Source: Mermis nigrescens (lineage: Eukaryota > Nematoda > Enoplea > Mermithida > Mermithidae). From it: a stretch of DNA of 64,000 nt. Positions within the stretch are counted from its first letter, which is position 1. Each line of letters begins with the position of its first letter. The notes beneath the pieces are model-generated. The model was not told the origin of the DNA. It searched no databases and saw only the letters and a program-made list of their open reading frames with translations. The position numbers and the translations under genes are program-made. Positions 32,750 to 44,100 of this stretch are shown here, in pieces. The stretch lies in NCBI GenBank assembly GCA_036768485.1, contig JAVLUZ010000339.1, positions 969,001 to 1,033,000 on the forward strand, in the 5' to 3' direction.

Positions 32750-35040
32750 TTAAATACTGACCCTAAAATAAAATAGTAAACATAAATTTGGAGTTTTACA
32801 GAATGATAATTGATGAAGCCAGCGGATTACTTAACCTAAATAGATGAATAAGTCAAATGAAGTGCATGGTTTTGCCAAAAGAATTAAAAAAATAAAAAAG
32901 TCAGTATTTAGAAGATTTGAACCCATTATTTTTTTTAAATCCACATGCGAGAACGGATACGTCAGCCACTTGCTCGAACTCAACATATCGGCGGATTTTA
33001 ATACTTAATCACTAATGATTTCGCTGTATTGTGGACAATAGATAAAAATCTTAAATCATTTCCCAACTTTCAAACAACATCCTTCATTTATTACGCTGCA
33101 GGTTTTTTAACATGGCGACATATAGGAACATATGATTAGGTGCCTGTCTATCAACACAATGCACGTTAATTGAGTCTCGCAGGGAAGATTTTAGCTTGAT
33201 TATACTATTTTAAAAAATATTCATCATTCTACTGAAGTTTAGGAATAGTGCATTTATGATAATAAAAATAATTATTTATTAAAGACGAGTCAAAAACCTC
33301 TGAAATAAGAAAAATCTGATCAAACAATATGCAATACGGAGTTATCTATCGGTATTAGAAAATAGATGTATAATTCAAAGTTCACCTCTTCATACCTCAA
33401 CAAGCACTGGCTGTAGAAAAGTTTAAAGGTCAGATTCGTTATTCTGACCTTACGGAGAACATTTTTTAAAAAATTCATCATCCACGATGCTCTGGACGGA
33501 AAAATTTTTTCAGTTTAAAGTTTACACCTGCACTAATAACGCAATGTTGATTGAAAAATGCAGTGCAAACTATTTTATTTGATTTTATTCTTGGAACCAA
33601 ATACTCCATATTCCTTCGTATATCGTGGATTTCAGCGAAATGATGTCTGAATTTTATCTTATTTCGGTTTGTTCCATGACCCTTTCCAAATCGCAGATAT
33701 CGTAAGCCACTTCATCTAGATTTTTGTTTGTTATATTTATTCCATCTTTTTTGTTTTCTGTTCTTTCAATCTATGTTCGTTGATCGTGAGTAAAGTTTCA
33801 TTTGTCTGAAAGTCGGTAGTTGTCTACCACGTTCAAACATATAGAGGTGTCGATTGTCTTTCATATATTGTGATATAAAAAAGCGGAAGAAATTCCACTA
33901 TCGAACTGCTGATCCCAGTGTATGCAATTCACCGTGCTAAATTCAGGGTTTTTGTAATGCAGAAAAACGTCTTACAATTCACGTGATCGTCCACAGAAAT
34001 GCATTCTGTCGTTCACGTGAGAAGCAGAAGGAAATCCGGGATAAAAGGTCGATTTTGACATGTTTATCCTGGCACCGTTTTTTCCCAAACAAACGCGTCA
34101 ACACTCAAACGGAACATATGCCACGATTGAAATGCATATTTAAACAGGCGCTTTATTTCCGGGATATTCTTTTTCATTGCTCTCGCTCTCGATTATTTTG
34201 CTTTTTCAATTTTTCACCGTCCTTTTTTACTCTTTCGCACCTAAGGAATTTTCCTCTTATTTTTTACGAATTGATTGTTTCAGCGGCAGATGCTTCATTT
34301 CGCTATTGTTCGTTCTTTTATATTTAAGCATTTAATATTGCTCCCTGAATCTCGTCCGATCGATTGTATATATGTTTTCAGTTTTGTCGAGTACGTGCTA
34401 GCTTGGTATGGAACAAATATGTTCAGGAATTGCACTGTTTCTGATTTCACATTTTCGAATTTAACACTAAAAGGGACAATCTTAGGAAGCAAGCTAGTCT
34501 TGCTGAAATTTAAAATATAGAAATTTTAGACAAAAAACAATAGGAATAAGTTAGCACCATCTTGTTTGACGTTTCTGATTTGGAGTTATAAATAAATCCA
34601 ATTCTTAAATTGGAAACCTCTGCCTTGTTTCGCACCTGTTTGAAACGCAGTTATGTGTAACTACGTCCATATATGCGCAGCATAGCCAGTCTGGGGTCAG
34701 CCAGACTCTTTCAAACCTAAATAGCTTTGAAAATTCGGTTAATTAATGTTAATAGCATAAAAGCTATGCTAATCTACAGTTTATGATCTTTTATGCTTTT
34801 TGCGGAACTTTTTTCAATTTTTTATCCATTCTTGGCCGTTATTTTTCCTTATTTTCCCGAAAACCGGAAACTGTTATTTTTATATGGATATTATATATTA
34901 TTTTTCATCCTATGGGTCTACTCGCACGTGTGCGTCTGCTTATGTTAACTAATGCACAGCTTTTGTTTAATCGAATTGTTAATTTTAATTTCTCAGAAAT
35001 TAATTTGGGTTTAAACCGCTAAAACATACCGATTAGGACG
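32750..35040. other. Region between left arm and Pdk
   Basis: 33360-33600 is a further fragment of the arm-type repeat (GTCAGATTCGTTATTCTGAC). 34664-34880 is an N9 copy (GCGCAGCATAGCCAGTCTGG). The Pdk promoter should lie in the last few hundred bases; no convincing TATA or initiator could be singled out. Confidence 0.45.
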
Positions 35041-35155
35041 ATGAGGCTGACCAAGCTTCTTTCGAACGCCTTAGCCGTTCACCTCGAACCTCACTTAACT
35101 CTGTATTCGAATTACAAGCCATCATCTTTGACAATACAGCAGCTAGTCGATTTCG
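35041..35155 (+). CDS. Pdk: Pdk exon 1 (start codon, presequence)
   Basis: ATG at 35041 opens 38 codons, beginning [20 protein letters not shown] and ending LTIQQLVDF. This matches the family pattern MRL...SPLSIKQFIDFG. The donor GTTAGT is at 35156, with one base of a Gly codon left over. The basic, amphipathic start suits mitochondrial import. Confidence 0.85.
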
Positions 35156-38100
35156 GTTAGTTGCATTTTGTAAAATGCGCTCTTGCGCATCAACATCAAT
35201 AAATGCTTATTTCGTAGTGAATTTAAGATTTTTTAAAGAAATATTACATATTCTAGCTTTCCCACAATTCAGTTCAGAGGTATTTTAGGCCTGGCCATAT
35301 TGTAGGACATGCATTATTTTCTGTTGAAATTGCGTCCATTAAACTTTTTTGGATGTCTCGTTTGATTAGAAATCTAAAACTTTATATGAACATCCAAAAA
35401 TTGTTGCATGAAATCGTAAAATTTGCTTTTTATAGTAAAATCCCAGAATTTTATAATTTAGTTTCTATAATTTGTTTGCAATTTTTTACATAATTTTTTA
35501 ATTTGGTTTTTTCTAATAATTTTATAATAATTATTATAATTTGGATTTTGAAAACCTAGGGTGCTAATTTTTGTTTTCAGCTGAAAATGTGCATGCGAAA
35601 GCAAATGATATATTACTTACCGGTTCCGTCAGTGATGGATGGAATTTTGATCTTAGAACACTCTCCGTTTATTGTGAAATCAGAACAAAAGATATTTCAT
35701 TTTGTTAACTGTATTTACTTGTTTCGAAAAATGAGCTTGCTGCTATGCGAGAGTTGTAAACCAAGAGAAACTTAAAGTTTAAACCTACCACTACATCATG
35801 TTACAATGGTTGCATTTAATATGAATATGAAATATGAATATATGAAATATGAACAATATGAATATAAATATGAATAACATGAATATGAACCTACCATTAC
35901 ATTATGTTACAATGGTTGCGTTTAATATGAATGTGAAATGAAAAACTGCATGAAATCTTTGTTTTACCTATCTAAATATTGATTTTGCTTTCTGTTATAT
36001 CTTTTATTTGTGGTTTATGTTAATTTTATTTTTTTCATTTATTTACTTTCGTTTATGCATTTTCGTTATGGTCTTGCTATGTCGCACAGTTTGAAGCATC
36101 TCCTGGAACCAATATCCGTCCTCATCCCCCAAAAAGTGACATTTTTTACTTCGTACTCGAATTTCAGAAAGTTTTTTCGGTTTTGTCATTTTTTTGTTGT
36201 CTCTTAAGAACATGCATGCACACGGTCCAAAGTTCTGGGGGCGGGGGGTTAACCGAGTTGCCTAGAGGGGAGAGGCAACTGATTAATTTTAACGGCTAAT
36301 TATGGCGCTAAAAGGAGGAGTTCTTGTTAATTTGTTTTTTGTTTTTTTTGTTGTTTCTGACCCCTTCATAACCTGTAAAAATGCTTTAATCCCTTGAATT
36401 CTACTCCTCTTGAATTTTCGTAATCAAGCTTGCATGGAAACACATGAGAATAACGATAGAATAACTTGGACTATCAAATATGCATAGAATAAATGGACAA
36501 AAAGTGTCTAAATAAATGAATGGACATAATACTACTCGGAAAATAATTTAAATTATACTGCTGGGAACGTTTGGCGCTGTTCCATAACTTCAACAATAGG
36601 TTTTGGTCCGAAAAAGGCCTGAGGGAGGTATGTCTTTCAAAAGTCCTAATAGGGGATACCCCATACCCAAATATGTTAGGGGGATGGGGGGATATCCCAC
36701 CCAAAGTCGGACGTCCCCCCGTCCCCCAAAACCAGAAAATTTTTGACCCTGGATTTTTGGGAAAAAATCAAATTTTTTGGCGTTTTCTTGGTTGTTTTCG
36801 GCCAGAAATTGGAGGTCAATTACCCCCCTACTTCCCTCCCAAAAAAGGCCGGAACCCCCCTCCCTAATTTCGAGCCGTTACATGTATGCCCATACCTCCT
36901 CCCAGTGCGCTTGTGTGCTTCAGAACAGAACTTATTTTGTTCGCGTATTTTTTTCGTTTTCTTAAATTTCTGTAATAATTAGGTCGGCAAGGAAACCGGA
37001 AAGCTTCCTATATGTTCTTGCGAAAAGAACTGTTGGTAAGGTATGCCCACAGCCTAAAGGAACTAGATCTCATTCCTCACGCATTGCTGCGCATGCCCAG
37101 CGTGCAATCGATCAAAAATTCTTATCAACAGAGTTTTGTAAAAATCTACGAATTTGTCAACGCTGATTGTTCCGACACAAATTTAGACGCGTATGATATT
37201 TTCCATTAAAATTAACTGGTGTGTCCTAAATATTATTTGAACTCGAATTAAGTTTTACCGAAGAATTGAAAGTCGTGCTGAGAAGCAACCAAGATGTCGT
37301 TCAAGCGATGGCTGAGGTGATATTAATGTTAAAGAATAATTTGCCTCTTGGACTTATGTGATAATATTTAAATAACGAAATATCCAGATTTTTTTATTCT
37401 TTATTTTATTTTACTTTAATTCTAGAGTTTTTATCCAATTTTTTTGCTTCATTTGAATCAATTTTTTTAGTTTTACTTCTGATTTTATATAAATTCTAAA
37501 ATTTTATTCATACATATTTTTTGCTTGAATTATAATTTTTATTGTATATTAATGAAGTTTGCTTAAAGTGTTTATGCGCACTGCGCCTTATATCTATAAA
37601 TGAACAGAACCCTAACGTTGGAGGGGCAAATTTTTTTCAGAGGTCAAAAAGAGCCAGAAATTTGGTCGTGAAATTTCTCCAAATCCTTCCACCAGATTCG
37701 TGTATGATTATTATTGTTAGGATTGTTAGCATTATTCTTTAGGGCATTATTCAACTAAAAGAAACACATGGCGTCGATGTAGCTGTGCAAGCTAGCATTC
37801 AATATTTCCTGGACAGATTTTACATCAGTCGTATTAGCTTGCGCATGCTCATGAATCAGCATAGTAGGTTTTTGTAATAGTCCACTCATTATATTTGGAT
37901 GAGCTGAATCATTTTCTGTAGGATTGTATCTGAAGCTCTCTGCTTTTCCATTGAATAAATTTCTATACGTAAATTCATTAATTATTGTATACAAAAATAC
38001 ACCCTATTTCGGCGAAAAATTTTAATTAATTGCCTACTTTTTCGACTGCAAATAAGCAGAGGGTTTGTAAAATGAATGAGAAAAAGCTGTATTTTTCCGG

Positions 38101-41100
38101 GAAATTCAAATTTTTTGATCAATCTGATTTCAAAAATGCGTTTTTTGGCCACATTTTTAAGTGCATTTTTATCATTTTGACCAAAATATAAGACTGACGT
38201 GCAAATATTTTAATACACAGATATTGTTTGACCTTTAGTCATGATCTTTGGTGACGATTTGCCGTCGGCTCCGCAGTTCATAGGCAGCATTGACCCTATT
38301 TGTGACGTTGTTAGCGTTGTTCAAGGTGAGGAGAATGTTAGCTCTTTCCACTTAACTTATAATTTGTTCGATTATAATCAGTAATCTAATTTGATAAAAT
38401 TATTAATTCAATAATTAATGGATAAAAAGTGCTAATTTGTTAGATTACTGTTCTGTACAACACAATGCACGGAGCATGGTTTTTGTTTTCGGTAAAAATT
38501 TTCGACCGTTACGAGAGGTTTTCGGGATCGTGAAACTTTTTGCGGACAAATTAGTACAAATATCAGGCTTTTTCCGGCGCTTATGATTTTGTTTGTTATA
38601 TTTTTTGAAATTTCATACATATTTTAATCTGCCGCGATCTATTTTTTAAAACTGGTGCCGTAAATTACTTTAGCAGTATTTCTAAGTGAATATTTATAAC
38701 GTATCCAGCATATTATGCGTAAAATTGCTCTCCCGAAAAACTGGCTTCTATCAAAGATACCAAATTATGCTTTCGCGTATGTTTATAATTATAAATTAGT
38801 TTTATGTTAATTTTAGGGGATTAATCACTAATTTTAATTTTGTTGATAGTAATAAATGAAATGAATGCCATTTTGTTCATACATCGCGGAAGACCCTTCC
38901 TATTAACGTAAACTATCATTTGTTTACAGTAAGAGTCGGTGAAGCCACGGTTTTTTTGTATCCGGCAAAGATTTTTTCCGATGTACATAGACTTTCGGGA
39001 CCGTCTTCGTACACGTACAGTGATTTTGGGAAGACAAAACTGTAAAAAAGTATAAAATTCCAAAAATTTTCGGCGCGTCGCGCCGAAATGAGTAGTTGTT
39101 TGTTTTATACCTCTCTATAAAGGCATAAAATGCATTTAGAAAGCAAAAATGCCAAATTTTCCGGCGCTTCGCGCCATTTTGAGGCAATTTTCGGCATTTT
39201 TTGTCATCAGAAACCCTGAAATTGGCTAAATAACACTACCAAAGGTCTAAAACCCTGTTTTACCACACTAAAAGCTCTATTATACCATATTATAGTATTT
39301 AAAAATTTGCATGTACAAAATGTAAAAAGACTTTTGGGGACCATCTTTGTACATATACAAACGGACCTTGTGCAAAAGACGCTGGGTGTAGCTCAAATTT
39401 GGCATTTTCTAAACGATATTGAAATCGGTTTTTTTAAGTTCATCTTCTTTTACCAACGTTTTTCTTTAATTTATTATGAGAAAATGTTCGATTCATAATA
39501 ACGCAGATGCATACCGTAACGCAAAGCACCTCTGCGAGAAATACTACGGCGTTGCTCCTAAACTTACTTTGGATGCCAAAAATGGTAATTTTTCTTATTA
39601 ATCTTTTGTCAGGACAGCTGATGCAACAGCTGATACCCTATTTCACAGCATATAAGGAACAAACGTTCTCAAATAAGAGAACCGGTCTTGGCGCAGTTGG
39701 TAACACAGCTGTGCTGGGAGTCACGCTGATAAAGGTTGGCTGGTTCAACACCAGCTGACACCGGCTTTGTTCTCAGTCAGCGTCCTCTATTACTTATGTG
39801 ACACTTTAATTACATACTTGGGTCGAAACGTCTCCGACTATCAAACTGTCCAATTTTTTATCGGTAAAAATCAAATTGAAAATTTATTGCCTACATATGT
39901 ACAATAAATAATTTTATCATAGAATTAAATAATTTAGGTCAAACAAATCTCATTAGGAGCGAATCTTGCGTGCTATTTGAGCTATATTCATAACTTAAAC
40001 CAATCAGAATACAATCCGATTGGCATTTAAGCGTTTAATCGCTCACTCGCGCTAAAAATCCCTTCTTAAATCCTTTAAATCGAAAAATTATAAGAAATTT
40101 ATAACAAAATCGATAAAAAATTTAATAACTTTTAAATCTTTTAACTTTTTCGGCATGGGATGACTGCGATTCCTCGCCAAGCATTTCTCAATTTGTGACA
40201 GTTCTGTGGACAGGAAATTTATTTTCTTACATTCCGGTTTGATTTTAGTCGAAAAACCAGTAGAAACTGAATAAAAATTTTAAAAATAAAGCAATGTGAA
40301 ATTGCATAATTCGAATTTTATATGGAATGCTGAAAATAAAAGAGAGTCAATCGAGTAATGGTCAACCCAGGGATACGCTACCATTTTGAACATTATTACA
40401 TGAGTTCATCAACTTTCTGCTTCCAAAAGATATTTCTCTAGATTTCAAACAAAAAAATTACATTTTCAGCAGGCACGTAGCTAGCTGTCCTATTTGGGGG
40501 CAACATCAATTTTGGGGGCCTAAAAAGGCCAAAAGTATAGCACAAAATAACGTTTAAAAAGTCCGATTTTTCTGAATTTTTGGGGGTCCGAACCCCCTTC
40601 CCATTTTCAGAGATACACGTGCCTGCATTTTAGTACAATTTTCTCGTTTTTAGGTCATGCTCATATGTTGTGTAGTATTTTATTTATGTATTGCAGCCGT
40701 CGAAAATTCCGACCGCGTGACGGTAGTGTATGTTCCTTCGCATTTATATCACATTTGCTTCGAATTGTTCAAGGTGAGAAATATGATTCCTAACTTTTTG
40801 TCCATTTATTAAATGTCAGTTGTTTTTTTAAATTGTTCAAGAATTCAATGCGAGCCAGTATAGAAATTGACGGTTCGTTAGGCCATCCGAATGATATTGA
40901 TGTGACGATAGTCAAAGGAAAAGAAGATCTGTCTGTTAAAATAAATAACACTATTTTTAGGGGTTTTGAAGAATATATTCAGAAAATAATTAATAAAAAA
41001 TGTATGACTCATCGAAAAATAAGTTGTAAATTATTTTATGGGTATTTCGTAGAAAGTGGCTTGCAGTGGTTTTTAGTCTGCATTTTATTCTAAGTTTTGG

Positions 41101-44100
41101 CCATTTTTTTGTAATTTTTCGTTCAGTGTTTTAATTTCTGCCTAAATCTAATTTAGTCGAATTTGATTTCTAAATTTTTTTTAAATTCATTTTTAGACGT
41201 ACTTACGAATCAATTTTTATTTCGATATTTCTCTGCGATTTGTGTTTCCTATCGTTAGTCTTGAGTTCATTCGTAATCTTAACAAATTAACATTCGTACC
41301 ATCGTTATATCATTTATTCCTTGTATGATGTTTAAATCGACGGTTTTTAAATTTGATGCAAATATTGTACTATTGAAATATTTGTTAGGCTCGAAATTTG
41401 GTTGGGGGATCCCCAGCCATTTTTAGGGGAGGCGGGGTACATTACCTTCAAGGTTTGATCAAAAACGGCCAAAAAACACATCGGAATGGCCAAAACACGC
41501 AACTTTTTTCATAAATCCGAGGGGTCGAAAATTTTCCGACTCATGGGAGGGGAGGGGGCGAGCAATTGTTCATGGGGGATTCAGGTACGCATATGTAGGG
41601 GAATGGAAGGGATTTCGGACCCCCCCCCCCAATTCAGAAAAATCGAAAAAATAAAAAATATGGCTTTTTAAACGTTATTTTGTGCTATTTTTGGCATTTT
41701 TGGGCTTAGTCCTCCCCCTTCCGAAAATTAGTGTTGGTCCCCCCAAATAGGACGGCCTGCTACGTGCCTAGGGGGATTCCTCCGAACCCCCTGCTACAGG
41801 TATGATTGATGTATTCTTTTTGTCAATACTACTACCTGCTAATATATAGCAATGCGGCCGTTCGGCTCCATCGTGTCTTTATGCATTTAAATTATACATT
41901 TATTAGATACAAAGAGGATCGTGCAAGCTGTGCTTCATTATTCCTTAATTTCTAAAGATTGGGCAATTAAATAATAAAAAATGGAATATGTAAATAAGGC
42001 CGTCTGAAGCTTAGTTCTGCTAAAACTCGTCTGATTTCGTTAAATTTAATTAGATGGCGTTTTCGTCTCAAGAATTTTTAGTTTTTGCGTGATTTTTTCA
42101 ATTTTTTTAAAGATGTTCACGTTATTTCAGATAAGCGACCAAGGAGGCGGCATACCGAGGAGCATAACGGACATCCTTTTCAACTATTTGTACACGACGG
42201 CGCCTCGTCCTGCGAAAGATCCGACTTTACCGCCTTTTGTACGTCTCCAATTACGTGATTTTGTGAAAAAACGAAAGTGTTCTGTAAATTTTATTCTACG
42301 GTTCATCTAGATTTTAAAGGATCTTTTGGATTCTGGGGTCCAAAGTCCATGGGTTGGCAAGTTTTGAAAATTTGGAATATCGCGAATTCTTCGGGTTGGG
42401 GTTGAAAACTTTTCAAGAGGGGGTGAAAAATGTTTTGGATCATTTATAGTCCATACCTGTAGGTGCACAAGCGGTTGGTCTGGAAGTCAGCCTTGGAGGT
42501 TTTTAGAGGCAAAATTACCTCTAAAACTAAAAAGTGATATACTCGTAATTGCTTAAATACATTTCATCGATTTCTGGTCAATTTCAAGCATTTTTGTTTA
42601 AAATTTTTGATTTTAATATTCTTTTTTGTCATTATTTTGCCTGATTTTCTCTCGGAAATTTAATGTTTTTCCATTCTGAGGTCCAGACCATCCAAACTCC
42701 CGCGTGCAGCACAAAAATAAATCTTCCGGTCCTTAATTTTTGACATAAGATTGTATGTGATCTTATCAACTAGTGTGAATCTAATTTTTCTGTCATTTAA
42801 ATTAAGTGTGTGGATAGTATCGATTTCTCTTGGACATCCGTGCGCATGCATCCTTAGCTTCAAAAATGTAACGCATCATAGTTTTGGGTGGGGTGCTAAG
42901 ATTACCTTATATTTTTGGCCAGAATGGCAAAAAAGCACCCTAAAATGGCCTGAAAGCGCGAGCTTTTGTCATAAATGGGGGAGGAGTGAACAATCTCAGC
43001 CTTTGAGGGGACGACTGAATTTTTATGGGGATGAGACACGCAGATGGAGATATAAGGGTTTGGCTCCCCCAGAATGGAAAAACGGTAAATTTTCAAAGGA
43101 AAATGAGGCAAAATGAAGGCCAAAAATTTATGAAAATCTAAATCTTTCTTCTATGTGCTTGAAATTGATTAAAAACTATGAAATAGAATAGTTTCACGCT
43201 ATTGTAGTATTTATAGCGTTTTTGAGGTCATTTCGGCCCAGAAAACCTTTAACCCGCAGACCGGCCACGCCGCATTCTCAGCATATACAGACTGTACAAA
43301 AAAAAACGGTATATTACCAAAAATGTACCTACGAGTAAATCGTAACTTATACTTAAAATTGACCATTAAAACTTTTCAAGATTTTAGTCCCATTTTTGTT
43401 TGCTTGTCTGATAAAATTTTATAAGATGAGAAAGAATTCTTCTTAATCTTTTACCTACCCTGTAGATGTATAACTTTTGGTCGCATTCGAATATTTAGAT
43501 GTAATAAACTTAATATTCAATAGGGATGTACCGGGTCCGAGTATCCGGACCCGGATCCGGACCCGAAATTTTAGTTTGTTGAGATCCGGACCCGGACCCG
43601 AAATTTTGAAAGACTAAGATGCGGAACCGGATCCGAAATTTAAAAAATTGTGGATCCGGTCCATCCCAATATCATTCTTCAAATATTTAGGCTGGTTATG
43701 GCTATGGTCTGCCCTTGTCACGACTGTATGCCCGTTATTTCAAGGGCGATTTGATCGTGTCTTCGCTCGAAGGCTACGGCACAAATGCTTGTGTGTACTT
43801 GAAAGTGAGTTAGAGACTTGAATCGGTTCATTATTGTTGATATTTTATGAAGAAACGTTGCTGCTTTTTTAAATTAATAAAAACATTTTGTATGTTCTTG
43901 AAAATTCGTAAAATAATTGAGAGAAACAGTAGTCACATTCGGTAAATTAAATAGGTAATCGAATCATTACGCACGTTGTAGATAAATTTTTCAGCGGCTA
44001 GAACAATGCGTTTATGTATTTGAAGTGATTGAAATATACCGTAAATAGGAAGATTAAAGCTATTTTGAATTTACGTACATAGATATGTTATGTCCTTCAG

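Noticed and set aside
39685..39763. Functional tRNA gene
   Set aside because: A- and B-box are present, but no proper acceptor stem or anticodon arm could be drawn, and the flanks match a SINE copy elsewhere.
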